Position numbers and translations under genes: made by a program
In this document: positions 34,075 through 45,238 of the stretch, in pieces
How the letters are laid out: each line of letters opens with the position of its first letter
Position numbering within the stretch: the stretch's first letter is position 1
Assembly (NCBI GenBank): GCA_014529385.2
Contig: CM043963.1
Span: 129,501 to 193,500, forward strand
Direction: 5' to 3'
Length of the DNA stretch: 64,000 bases
Source: Adiantum capillus-veneris
Lineage: Eukaryota > Streptophyta > Polypodiopsida > Polypodiales > Pteridaceae
Notes under the pieces: model-generated
Database searches by the model: none
The model's input: the letters and a program-made list of their open reading frames with translations, nothing else
Told to the model about the DNA's origin: nothing

Positions 34075-36830
34075 AAGGATTTCTTCATCTTCCCTCTCAA
34101 ACATGAGAATGTTATCGCTGGGGTACCATGGTTTAACCGCATGGCTTCCAACATGAAGTTCCCTGAAAGAGAATCTACTTCACCTACAGGGAAGAGAGCA
34201 TGTACATAGATGTTGATGAGTCAGGAAACACCATATCCTTGCAATAAAGGGAATCAAGAGGAATTAGAGTTGTCTAATTTCCTAAATGGATCCCAAGATG
34301 TTTTCATTGATGACATCCCTAGTGAGCTACCTCTAAAATGAGGGATGATGACCATGCAATAGAGCTCCTACCAGGAAGCTCACTACCTATCAAGCCTCCT
34401 TATCGAGTTTCACAAGCTCAACAAGAGGAGATCATGAGGCAAGTGCATGAATTGGTGGAAAAAGGGACGGTGAGGTCTAGCTTCTCTCCAGTTTGTTCAC
34501 GATTGCTTTTAGTGCAAAAGAAAGACGACACATATCACATGTGTGTCGACTATAGAACACTAAATAAGATTACTATCAAAAATAGATTTCCCGTGCCACG
34601 GGTAGAAGATCTATTTGATAATTTACAAGTTTTGGCCTGACAAATGCTCCAAACGCATTCAAACTCATGATGGACAAAAATCTTCAGGCCATTGAAATTC
34701 TCTTAAAGAGTACAAGCGACACCTCCAGGTAATCTTTCAAGTTGTGAGAGAGAATAAGCTTTTCATTAATCAAAAGAAAAGTGAATTTTTCCTACAAGAG
34801 ATTCAATACTTAGGTCACATTATCTCTAAAGATGGCACCCGTATGGATGCAACAAAGTTAGAGGTAATAAAAAGATGGCCTAATCCAAGCAATCTACAGG
34901 AGGTACGAAGCTTCATAGGTATGTGTGTATATTGTAGATGCTTCATTACAAAAATTCTCGCTAATAGAAAGCCCAGTACATGACTTAACAAAAAAGAATT
35001 TTAAGTATTCATGGACTGCAAAAGTGTAAGAAGCTTTTGAAGAAGATTAAGGATAATCTTATCTCTCAATGTATGCTCACACTACTAGATCTCTCAAAGC
35101 CATTTGAGGTCCAATGTGATACTTGTGCAAATTGCCTTAGAGCTGTTTTGCTTCAAGAAGGGTATGCCATAGCATATCAGAGTCAAAGACTCAACTTCGA
35201 TAAGTGAGTATTGGGAAAATACGAAAAAGAGCTACTAGCCATTCTATATGTCCTAAACATGTGGAGACACTATCTTTTGGGAACTCCATTCATCCTACAA
35301 ATGGATCACGAAGCCTCAATAGCTTCATGATGCAAACCAAGCTCTCTGACAACCTAATGAGGTGGGAAAATTTTATTTTGGAATTTAAATTTCATATTTC
35401 TCACATTGTTTGCAAGCACACTCAAGTGGTCGATGCACTTTCACAACGATCAAGGATAAATGTGGTGTCTATATCAACTCACAAGATCTATCTTTTATAG
35501 ATAAGTATGCTACTGATTGAGACTTTAAATATGTAATTAGAGACTTTGCATTAGGAAAGAAAAAAGAACCATTCACCTTGAAGGATGGTTATCTTCCAAA
35601 CGGCAATAGGCTATGTGTTACTCACTCATACAATAAGAAAGTCATGTATGAATCCCATACTTATCCTTATGCGGGGCATAGAGGGAATCCATAATCTACT
35701 CTTCAAGGAGTAGAGATGTATTTCTGTTGGTCTACCATGAAAAGTAAACATACAAGAGTATGTTCCAAAATTCGTGGTATACCAAAAGTTGAAATTTGAT
35801 CAAAGGAAGCAACTTGGATTGTTTCAATCGACAGGCTTAACAAGAAAACACACTCCTTGCCTGTCAAAAAGACTATTAAGGCACATCAAATGGCAACCCT
35901 CTTCAGATCTCAAATTTTCAAGCATCATGGATTTCCAACACCCATAGTGTCGAACAAAGATCCTAGAATGATCAGTAATTTGAATAAATTTCTCTTTTGG
36001 CCTATTATCCACAAACGGATGACCAAAGTGAAATAACTAATCTAACAATTCTTGATATACTAAAAGCCTATGTCATGGAAGTAGATCAATGTTCTCAATG
36101 ATAGAAGTACCTACCTCTTATAGAGTATGCATACAATGATATTGTACATATTTCTATGGGGAAAGTGCCTTTTGAGGTTAAAGAAGGAAGATCCAAAAGT
36201 CCTTTACTACTTAAATTACATGGGAAGATCTTCGTTGTTGCTGATGAATATAGCTGAGACCTACAAGAATCTTTTCCAAAGATTAAAGGGGTTATATCCA
36301 TCTCACAGGAAAGGCAAAAAGGGCTGCTGCTAATAAGCACAGAAGAGCCTTAGCCTTTAAGAAAAATGATTGGGTCTTGCTAAAGTTTCTCAAGGCTCAT
36401 CTGAGACATACTATGGACAAGAGTCCTATGGAACACCAAGAATATGATGCTAAACTAGCAAAAATATATTATGGTCCTTTTTAAATTCTTAAGCTAATCA
36501 ATGAGATGGCTTATCAATTAAAGTTGCCCAACCATTGGCGCATGCACCATGTTTTCCATGAGAGCCTATGTAAGCCTTACAAAGGAGCCCCATCAAAAGA
36601 AGCAATAGTTCCAGACCCTCCAAAAATCGACGATCAAGAAGAAGTACTTCAATTTGAGTCCATCCTATGACATGAAGACAAGGTATTAAGAAACGGTAAG
36701 ATTATCTGACCATATATTATTAAGTTAAAGAATTATCCTTTTAAAGATGCTAAATGGATGCAGGGAACCTAGCTTAAGGATAGTATGAACCTTGTCAATG
36801 CTTACAATGTTTCACTAGAGTAAGCATATG
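34075..36830 (+). pseudogene. Decayed Ty3/gypsy pol with a chromodomain-like end
   Basis: In order: a protease tail (GVPWF.R near 34120); the N-terminal part of reverse transcriptase (PPYRVSQAQQEEIMRQVHEL...VDYRTLNKITIKNRFPVPRVEDL, 34370-34620); then FGLTNAPNAFKLMMDK and FLQEIQYLGHIISKDG. The segments holding both catalytic aspartate motifs (the D..SGY and YxDD positions) are deleted. RNase H remnants (FEVQCDTCANC near 35106, YEKELLAILYVL near 35222) and integrase remnants (SKEATWIVSIDRL, HGFPTPIVSNKDPRM) follow. Last, 36530-36830 resembles the pocket protein and chromodomain of chromoviruses: WRMHHVFHESLCKPY, then EVLQFESIL, IIKLKNYPFKDAKW and NLVNAYN. Many stops and frameshifts. A short purine-rich run (CAAGAGAGAG, 37165-37174) precedes the LTR at 37179. 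Confidence 0.75.
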
Positions 36831-37178
36831 AAAATGCATTTTAAATGAAAGATGTTTTTGTCTTATAAGACTAGTTCTCTTTTTATTGTGTACAAATTTA
36901 AATAGTATGCATGCTTAGAATCATGTTTGTGGTGATGACGTCTTCCAAACACCAAGTAGAACTTGTCACTCTACTTTGGAAGTATGATATGGACTAAAGA
37001 GCAGACATGCTTGCGACACCTACATCTCCCAAGCACCAAATGGATTAGTCATCCATCTTGGAATGATGTCGAAGGGTAAAACGGGATCCTCTACCCGCTA
37101 AGTAACGTGGACTAATGACTAGGACTTATCTTCTCTACCTCATAGTCGAGGACGACTATGATTTCAAGAGAGAGTTAA

Positions 37179-37357
37179 TGTCATAAAATATAATATCTAG
37201 CTTTACCAAATGATTTTCTCGTATTAAACTGATCATTTAATGTGAGAGAATAAACGGGAACAAGAGTTAGAATAGAGACATGTGCTTCTAGACCTATCTC
37301 AACACGGGACCAAAAGGAGAGATGTTTGCATCTCAATAGGGGTCCAAAAGGAGATGG
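37179..37357 (+). mobile_element. LTR of the older element, left piece
   Basis: TGTCATAAAATATAATATC at 37179 repeats 33375 onward. After ...CAAAAGGAGATGG at 37357 it is interrupted by the 12.6-kb element. The remainder resumes at 50004. Confidence 0.85.
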
Positions 37358-37554
37358 TGTTAACCCTCACGGCTCACGGACACCCCATCACCTATGACAG
37401 ACGTGTATTATGTATTTGGTAGAGTCAGGTATCGGTCTTGTCGGACCAATAGGAAAAGGGTAAGAGTGATCGCCGATGAGAGGCGCACTCTAACTGGGAC
37501 ATTCAAGGGATTAGTTGGCTAAGCATGGGCGCCCAAGTGTGAACGGGGTGAGCT

Positions 37555-37564
37555 CATATAAAAG
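37555..37564 (+). promoter_or_regulatory. LTR TATA box
   Basis: CATATAAAAG lies in the LTR about 200 bases from its start, and the same site is at about 49615 in the 3' LTR. It is followed by a plausible transcribed leader. Confidence 0.6.
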
Positions 37565-37671
37565 CCAACTAAACCTAAAATTCACTTAATCTCTCATTTG
37601 TGCAATAGAAGAGTGCTCTTGCTCCATCTCGATCTCCATCTTCTTCTTCTTCACCTCCTTGTGTGTGTGTG

Positions 37672-37674
<3 letters not shown>

Positions 37675-37747
<73 letters not shown>
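37675..37747. repeat. (GA)n microsatellite in the 5' LTR
   Basis: A run of GA dinucleotides of about 72 bases, preceded by a TG run. The 3' LTR has a shorter, interrupted GA tract (49735-49771), and the reverse LTR has the complementary CT tract (55545-55613). Confidence 0.95.
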
Positions 37748-37750
<3 letters not shown>

Positions 37751-37986
37751 TCGAGCATTGCGGCGGCACGACTATGGTGAAGTGGTTGAGCGGGACGTAG
37801 CGGCGTCTCCTTCTTCTTCGTGGCGAGGAATCCTCCACGGCAGGAGCATAGAGTGGTGAGTGACACACCATTGCCCTCTTTTGAGCTTACTAGTTAAGCT
37901 AGTTGTGTGCTTGGAGCCATCTATGGCTCGCACACAGTGTTAGGCAAGGCCCTTGCTTCGACAGTGCGACAAGGAGCGCACATTTT

Positions 37987-38003
37987 TGGTGCCGTTGCCG
38001 AGG
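37987..38003 (+). other. Primer binding site, tRNA-Asp type
   Basis: TGGTGCCGTTGCCGAGG begins four bases after the LTR. From memory, the plant tRNA-Asp(GUC) 3' end would pair with TGGCGCCGTTGCCGGGG, so two positions differ. Confidence 0.75.
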
Positions 38004-39017
38004 AATCGCCCTGCACTAAGCCCAAGAGGCACTTTGTGATTCTCCTATGAGTTGTTTGTAGTAGGAAAGAAGAGGAAGAGGAAGAGGAATGAGTTATTTT
38101 TCTACAAGTTGTTAATTTCTGTATTGTCTGCAAGTTCTGTGATTTCTGCATAATTTTGTGTTTTCTGTTTGCACACAGGCTTTTGCACAATTAGTAGTCA
38201 TTAGCTTGTTCGCAGTGAATGAATAAGTAGGAAGGCAGTTAGCAATTTCTGTTTGCACACAGTCTGCACATAGTTTTCTGTCAAGGTTTGCCTGCACACA
38301 GTCTTTGCACAGTAAGGTAATGAGAGAGGATAGGTGGACAATTAGCCCACTGTCAGTAAGCAATTAGCAGAGTGGTTAACAGATTAGTTAGTGGTTAGCA
38401 GCATTGTTAGTAAGTAGATAAGGTAGTGAGCTGTCTGTGAGCTGTTGACAGAGAGGTTAGGTAGGTATTGATAGTGTGTGTGGCCAAGAAAGGGTCACCT
38501 AAACCGCGCCGGGTCGTCGCCTCAAAAAAAAAATTGAAGAAAAAAAAAACCGAAAATATCTAAGCGTGAGTGACTGGGGGGCTACACTAAAATTTTGATC
38601 GGGATCGGGATCATTTGCCCAAGCCCAAGCCCAAGCCCAAGCCCAGGCCCAGGCCCAGGCCTCAGTCCTATGATATATACTAGATTCACTCTTATATATA
38701 TACCCTACCCCCTCAAGAGGGAATGAGAGCATGTGGGGCAAGTCCTCCACTCTCCTCCCTTCTCTTCCCACTTACACCCTTAGACTTTCTAATTTGGGCC
38801 TAGTTCCCTACTAGAAATTGACGGTTTTAGGGATTCCGAGGGCATAAAGTGACCAAACGGAGGGCTGTAAAGCACGGCACGTCCCTCTGACCGAGACGCT
38901 TGTTTTGAGCTATCATACGTTCTATTCTATAGCTGGGTCAGAAAAAAAGGGCCAAAAAAGCAAAAAATAAAAAAAAATAAGAAAAGACTTGGGTTGCAAA
39001 ACACCCAAAAATACTAG
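38004..39017. other. 5' leader of the 12.6-kb element
   Basis: Untranslated leader between the primer site and gag. It contains A-rich text (38525-38550, 38945-38985) and a hexanucleotide repeat (CCCAAG/CCCAGG) at about 38617-38661. No gene. Confidence 0.6.
38617..38661. repeat. CCCAAG/CCCAGG hexanucleotide repeat
   Basis: About seven tandem hexamers; the first half reads CCCAAG and the second half CCCAGG. Confidence 0.9.
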
Positions 39018-41534
39018 GTGAGCAGCCTTCACGGGCACTCACTGACACTTCTAGGGGATCCAAGTCATATGAACCTATGCTCTGAACGAGTGTTAGAGCA
39101 TGAGCATATTGGTAGTGCCTCCATTTACGCGGGCACCGAGTATTCCTCCACCCTAGGTTCTGGACCTTCGGCCGGGACTCAAGGTAGCGCGACCCAAGAT
39201 CCTCATATCGCGTCTAGTGATTCTTCCTCTGACTACGAAGTCATGGAGGGGTATCCTACACCAAACCCTGATAGTTCAAGTCAAGACATGCATGCCATGG
39301 GCCCACGGCCCGGGTCCAGCGTGTTTAGCCGCTTAAAAGAGACCCTTAGTAGAGCTACTCGCTCCGAACATGCGGTTAATGAAATAAATGAAGGGAGTGG
39401 GGAAGTAAATTCGTCATTCATGCCTAAAATAGACCCTATGCTTCTTGAGAGTGTGCATGTGAATGTTCCATCCACTGCACCTCCTAATCCTTTAGGACTA
39501 TCTCCCTCTGAGGTTCTACTACCCAATGGTAGGAGTCTTGCCGAAGTGCAAGAGATCGAACGCTATATGCAAGCAACAAGGGAGAGGGAAATTGAGAACC
39601 TACGAAGGCTAGAACAAAGTCGAGCCCTAAAAGCAAAGGCTCCTATGACAACAATCATGCCAGCCGAGTAACCGAGTGCTCCCAAGGTAGCAGTCACGGA
39701 GGGGCAAGCGATGGGGAGCAATAATGCTTCTACTTCGAGGGAAACCTCCAGCATGCCAGGCCTAGATGGGATATTCCTAAACAAAAATTGGGAGTATGAC
39801 CTACAAGCAGAAGCTTTAACTGATCGGTAGACAGGACACACCTATCATGTGGGTTGGTTAGATGTTCTACAATCCACATCGGGTGCTACTAGCATAGATG
39901 AGCAACAACAGAAAGTCTGTGATGTCCTCCATAGGATTGTCGAGTTAGAAAGACAGAACACAGGGATCAACATGCCTTCAACAGGCCTAATGAGATTCTT
40001 GAATACGGGAAAGGCCAACCAACCAACCCTATCACAAATGGAGACTCCCTCAGTGAGCCCCATTGATCCTCCATATGTTGTTTCGCCAGGAGCCTCAATA
40101 CAATCTGAGCCCACAAGTGGCAGCTTTACCTTCCCAGATCTAGCTCATCTTTCTCTTAATGACACTACAACTACCATGCATATCCCAGTGGTGAGCATGA
40201 CAAGAAGTACACCATGGAGTTCATTTGTTAACACTGCGCCGATGCCTAGTAGCACAGTGCCCCCAACTATACCTACATGTATGTATCAATCATGTGCACC
40301 TGTCGTACCTCAGCCTCATGTAGCTCCTACACCTCCGATTATTCCAAGAGCTTACAATCCACAATGGCATTATCCAAGCTCTTATACAAGTGGAGCCATG
40401 CCATTTAATAATAACATGCCATATCAGTCACCCCCTATGCCTAGGGCCACGCCTGTAAACTTTGAACCACCGTCTGGTACACCACCATACGAAATATGGG
40501 ACCCAAGAGCCGTGCGTATGCCAAGGCCAAGGCCAACTCCCATCTCACATGTGGTTCCAGGAGCACATACACCCGTTATACCTGCTCAAATAGGAGATTT
40601 GGCAGCATTTGCTCAAACTATCGGTCGCTCTATTGCGGAAAACATGAGTAGTGCACCTGATAGAGAGCCTAGGAGCAAGGCAGTTCAAGTAGCTAAGCTC
40701 ACACAGAAATTCAGTGGAGACGAAGATGCTAGAAAGAATATGGAAGTCTTTGAACATGTGTGCGATTCCTTGGAAGAGCACAATGAGCTACATAAGTGTA
40801 AGGCTTTGAGTTCGACCCTAAGCGGAAAGGCTGGAGATTGGTATAGAACCTTAAGAGTAGAAGAAAAAACGATCTACTCTACTCTTAGGAGACTGTTCTT
40901 AAAAGAATACATACGAGAGGGATTACTTTGGGGTGTAGCCTCTCAGCTCCAGAAAGCCCAACGAGAAGAAGGTGAATCCGTGAGAGACTTCATTAGTCGC
41001 CTAAAGAATTTGAATTCTCGATGCAATCCAAACGAGCGATTCAACAACAACCAATTGCTCGATAGATTCATTAGGGGACTACGACATGAAAGTATCTATA
41101 ATGGCCTAGTCATTAGTGGTATCACTACTTGGGAAGCAGTCACCATGAATGCAATCCAATTGGAGGATAGTTTAATGATTGCAGGAGAAAGAGTGTCTGT
41201 CGAGCCGAAGTCTAGTAGCTCGCAAGCGTCAGGGCATGAGCCAATGAAGATAAAGCCAATCATGAAAGAGCAAACGATATCTGAGATGACTTTGGAAGAT
41301 CTCACCAAGGCCATCCAAGAAATCCTTAGGGGTAATCGTGCTCCGCAAAACACTCATATGTATCCAAGAAGGGAGCAGCAATGGTGCTCAATCTGCTTGG
41401 GCCCACATACTACGAGTGAATGCCCTACTTTCAGAGTAAAGTTTAACGGGACTTGTAACGCGTGTGGTAGGTGTGGCCATCAAGCGAAGGATTGCCTAAT
41501 TCTAAACGCATCATGGAAAATAGACCGCCTATAG
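39018..41534 (+). pseudogene. gag polyprotein of the 12.6-kb element
   Basis: One frame from 39018 to 41534 has two internal stops (TAA at 39669, TAG near 39828). The N-terminal third is Ser/Pro-rich and variable. A proline-rich stretch (about 40200-40580) precedes the retrotransposon gag core (about 40680-41200): KFSGDEDARKNMEVFEHVCD, AGDWYRTL, FLKEYI, EGESVRDFISRLKNLNSRC and LLDRFIRGLRHESIYNGL. This is the capsid-forming domain. Two zinc-knuckle-like motifs follow: C-x2-C-x3-H-x4-C (CSICLGPHTTSEC) and a canonical C-x2-C-x4-H-x4-C (CNACGRCGHQAKDC, about 41457-41500), which would bind element RNA. The stops near the N-terminus show decay, though the core is well kept. Confidence 0.85.
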
Positions 41535-41563
41535 CTTGGGCAGACTCACCTTGAGTTCCTGCA

Positions 41564-43120
41564 TTGATGCCTACCCCACCCATGGAGCAACAATTGCCAT
41601 TACAGCACATGGTCCCTAGAACCCAAAATGTGGTCCAAACCACACCGTTGCCACCTCCAGTGCTAGGACCGCAACCCCCTCATCCAAGAGTTACACCTAT
41701 GAACCAAATAGGTTGCGAGTCATCTAGTACTTATGTAGATTGCGAAGAGGACATAGACTCTAGTATCACCTATGGAGTCGACATGTTTGAGGAGTGTCCC
41801 ATGTACTATATGGAAGACCATTGGGGAAAAATCAAACCGGTATATCAAGATATTGCGCTAGCAGCAAGAGGCCAAAACATTAATAGTTTTGCCAGAAGAC
41901 CACCTCTTCAGTGCTACAAATGTGGTGGACCACATCGAGTAGCTGAGTGCCCCATTAGAATGCAAAATAATGTTTCACTAATGCAAACAAGTCAAGGGAG
42001 TGCATTGGCAATGCCAATACTCACTTGTAATCGTTGTGGCATAGATCATTTGATCGCACATTGTCCTAACAATCCAAACGCACCGAAAAACACACCATTG
42101 AACATAATAGAGATTGTTGATGGGACACCACCAACTATAAACATAGCACCAATGAATGCACTCACATGGTTGATGCTCCAAAAGCAAAATTACATCCTCG
42201 AAGAGAGAGATGCTGCATCCATTGGCCAAGCGAGAAAGAAGAAAACACGAAGAAAGAAATCCCTTAATGCTTCTAGCTCAAAACCTAGTTCAAAGACTAA
42301 CATAGAGACAGGAGAGGATCCCGTGTATATGAATGACCCTGAGGATGACTCAGATTCGATAGAGACCACGGAGAACAAAACTGTTACTACAAAGGAAAAA
42401 TCCAGTGAGGAGGATCACGAGAGGGAATTACGACGAACACCAAAAGAGTATTCAAAGTTAAACCACCCAGTTGCAAACCCCCAAGATAAGCCCCGAGAGA
42501 CAAAAAATGAGGATTGCAAGAGAAAGATTGGAACCTATCTAAACCCAACAGTGGAAATTGAACGAGTCCAACAAGTGAGGGGTTTGGTGGAAGAAACTCA
42601 ACGAACATTAGAACCTGAACCCAAACATGTCCAGATGTTGGACACATTGTTTCCCACACAAGTTCAACCTCACAAGAACTACAGGCCGTTAGCTATACCC
42701 AGTATCATTCGGGAAGAGAGTGAGGGTAGGACATCTAAAAGTGGACACACACCTTTCCTACTAGAGAGAATGTTTGGTGAGGGAATGCTTGACCCCCTTG
42801 AGGAAGTGGAGATTCCATCTTCACCATTCTCTTGTCAGGGTCCTACATCCCACAAGATGCCATGCCAAATTGATGGATTTCATGTCTTCAGAAGTTAGAA
42901 CCACCATCATGTCCAAACTATATAAAGACCCCCAACTAGTCTCAGCTCTTCGAGCCTTCCTCAATGGAGAATTACAAGCCGGATTACCACAGTTTGCACA
43001 TATGAACAAACCTGACTCGGTAATGAATGATGAGGAACATTTAGCACCGCCATCTGACCTAGAGGGACATGAATCTGTAATTGAAGTACCCGTTAACAAG
43101 TTGGGCAATACTTTGAAGGT
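41564..43120 (+). pseudogene. gag-pol linker with extra zinc knuckles, frameshifted
   Basis: Open from 41564 to 42898 in a frame different from gag. It carries two more knuckle-like motifs with a short inner spacing: CYKCGGPHRVAEC (about 41911-41950) and CNRCGIDHLIAHC (about 42027-42065). A basic patch (RKKKTRRKKS, 42228-42260) and an acidic Ser/Glu-rich linker follow. The frame is lost near 42880, runs in another phase (KLYKDPQLVSALRAFLNGEL, to about 43115), then returns to the first phase just before the protease. Four knuckles spread over two frames is more than the usual one or two. Confidence 0.7.
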
Positions 43121-44182
43121 GATGAATCTAATGCTACTCTACCAATCACTACTAAAGGATTAACTGTAAATAGGGTCCTTGACGGTGGTGCGGGAGTCAG
43201 CATGGTGACAAAGAGTTGTTGGGAGTCTATGGGGCGACGTCACCTTGAAGCCACAAGAGTAGTGGTAAAAATGGCTAATGGATCTATTGTTACGCCTATT
43301 GGAATGCTAAAGGATCTCAAAATCAAGGTCTTGGGACACAAGGTAAGGCAGACTTTCATTGTTATGGATTTTTCAAAGCATCCTATGTCATTTGAGATGA
43401 TCTTAGGGCGTCCATTCATGAGGGAAGCAAAAATGGTGCATGACTGGTCCAAAAACCACGTCTACTTACAGTTCCAAGACTCTGTCATTCGAGTTGATCT
43501 TTTAAGTGGTCGAACGCATCCTCTAGGAAATAAATTCATCATTAATAATCGATCAGACACAACAATTCACTCAGCTCCATTACAGTATTGTTACACGTGT
43601 AACGAAGACACGGATATTGGGGAGAACTCTCCTTATATGGATATCCTACCCGGAATGGCTGAGTCAGACAATGTCGATTGGGTGCACCTCGCGGAAACTA
43701 TAGATACATGGGGAGCTAGAGGAACAACCTGGGTAACACCAGATGGGGAAGAGATACCACACATTGCACCAGTAAACATGTTAGGTGTAGCGCATGTAAC
43801 ATCCGATGATAAGAAAGAGGCACACCTACCTGAGAGTGAAACCGATGATTCCTCAAAGGCTTCAGGCCAATACACATCAGAAACGGAATCTCAGGGAGAA
43901 ATGGATTCAGAACCTGAGGAAACATCGAGTGAACCAAGTATAGAAACTAAACACTCAAGGCCTAGTACGGCCATCTATGGTAATTTATATGAGAGTGAAG
44001 AAGATACAAGCGAAGACCTATCAAGCGAGTCGAGTTCAAACATTTACCAAAATCAAAACCTTAACAAGAAACAAAGGTCATATAAGAGACAACGATATCG
44101 AGCAAATGTGAGAGCTAGGATAAACAAGGAAAGATCTATTGCAGAATGGCTTAACTATCTAGGGGCATGTGATGCTCATTGA
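43121..44182 (+). CDS. Retropepsin of the 12.6-kb element
   Basis: The frame enters with LPITTKGLTVNRVLDGGAGVS, placing the catalytic loop at 43181-43189 as D-G-G where D-[ST]-G is normal. VVVKMANGSIVTPIGML and MILGRPFMREAKMVHDWS (the ILGRPF motif that closes the retropepsin fold) follow. An acidic, Ser-rich linker (43800-44050) ends at a TGA (44180). Aspartic proteases of this type cut the gag-pol polyprotein. The Ser-to-Gly change may weaken activity. Related wording (LDSGAG, KIILGRPFMRQ) is found at 52060-52330 in a neighbouring element. Confidence 0.75.
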   Translation, partial: DESNATLPITTKGLTVNRVLDGGAGVSMVTKSCWESMGRRHLEATRVVVKMANGSIVTPIGMLKDLKIKVLGHKVRQTFIVMDFSKHPMSFEMILGRPFMREAKMVHDWSKNHVYLQFQDSVIRVDLLSGRTHPLGNKFIINNRSDTTIHSAPLQYCYTCNEDTDIGENSPYMDILPGMAESDNVDWVHLAETIDTWGARGTTWVTPDGEEIPHIAPVNMLGVAHVTSDDKKEAHLPESETDDSSKASGQYTSETESQGEMDSEPEETSSEPSIETKHSRPSTAIYGNLYESEEDTSEDLSSESSSNIYQNQNLNKKQRSYKRQRYRANVRARINKERSIAEWLNYLGACDAH

Positions 44183-44221
44183 AAGCTAGTAGACAATTGA
44201 GGTGAACATCTCCAGAGTGTC

Positions 44222-45238
44222 ATGTGGTGCAGCCCGCGCCCCATTGACCTCGCTCAATTGGAGGTTACAGAGCCGAAATTGAGTCGAACTATAAGAAGAC
44301 GTCAAAACCGAGAGTTAGCACAACAACAAAAGGAGGCAGAACTAAAAGAAAGGTCTCCGTCAGGACAAGAGCCTGCTGACTTACATATGGCTCCTAAACA
44401 TTTTAAATCTTATACCACGGGGGAGCGAAAGGTTGTGTATGCCAAAGCCCAACGAATACCTACCAATGGAAGCAGTGGAGTCTATGATGGTCCAACGGTA
44501 GTTAAAGAGATATAATTAGCAGAACCAGGTGAGGAGTCAAAACCAGTCTTTATTGCTCAAGACCTTACCGAAACGGAAGAGGCTGTACTTAAGGAGCTCC
44601 TCAAGGAATACAAGGATATCTTTGCTTGGACATATCATGACAAGAAGGGCGTTGCACCTTCTGTGGTGCAACATACAATTCCCATGATCAACACTGCTAA
44701 ACCCGTCCAGCAACGACCCTATCCAATGAATCCTAAGTACGCCAAAATTGTACAAGAGGAGATTGAAAAACTTATCCAATGTGGATTCATATACCCTATT
44801 GAGCACTCAGAATGGGTTTCTCCAATAGTCATTGTGACAAAAAAGAATGGTAAACTAAGAGTGTGCGTGGACCTCAAGAAAGTTAATGCAGCTACTAGGA
44901 GAGATCATTATCCCTTGCCATATTCAAAAGATGTGCTTGAAAGAGTTGCGGGCAAGGAAGCTTATAGCTTTTTAGATGGGTACTCTGGTTACAATCAAAT
45001 CACAATTGCATTAGAGAACCAAGCTAAAACTACTTTTATCATAGAGTTTGGAGTGTTTGCATTTCGTGTTATGGCTTTTGGCTTAACAAATGCCCCTGCT
45101 ACATTCCAACGATTAATAAACACTGCATTTAAAGAATTTCTAAGGGAGTTTTGTGAAGCTTTCCTAGACGACCTTTGTGTTTATTCTTCTTGGGAGAAGC
45201 ATTTGTTATATCTACGAAAAATATTTGAAAGGTGCTGA
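44222..45238 (+). pseudogene. Reverse transcriptase of the 12.6-kb element, cut off after the palm
   Basis: In the protease frame, interrupted by a TAA at 44513. From 44516: KPVFIAQDL, LLKEYKDIFAWTYHD, VQHTIPM, QQRPYPMNP, then fingers and palm: SPIVIVTKKNGKLRVCVDLKKVN, SFLDGYSGYNQI (first catalytic Asp), FGLTNAPATFQRLIN, and FLDDLCVYS (45161-45187, the YxDD-type motif as FLDD). After HLLYLRKIFERC the frame stops at 45236. The thumb, connection and RNase H domains are absent, and integrase sequence begins at once. It can therefore no longer complete reverse transcription by itself. Confidence 0.85.

Larger units (their letters stand above)
37358..37982 (+). repeat. 5' LTR, 625 bp
   Basis: TG...CA ends. 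Contains a TATA-like CATATAAAAG at 37555, a TG-run and a long (GA)n tract (about 37675-37747), and a terminal GGAGCGCACA. It matches 49419-50003 with scattered differences. Most of the 40-base length difference is the longer GA tract. Confidence 0.93.

Noticed and set aside
37598-37871. Frames coding for Arg-Glu or Ser-Leu runs at the GA/CT tracts (also 49576-49892, 55414-55752, 61827-62036)
   Set aside because: They are dinucleotide microsatellite translations inside LTRs or leaders.
37987-38003. A tRNA gene at the tRNA-Asp-like sequence
   Set aside because: Only the 3'-end complement is present, directly after an LTR. It is a primer site, not a tRNA.
38499-38771. Minus-strand frame with a run of Ala-Trp
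   Set aside because: It translates the CCCAAG hexanucleotide repeat in the element leader.
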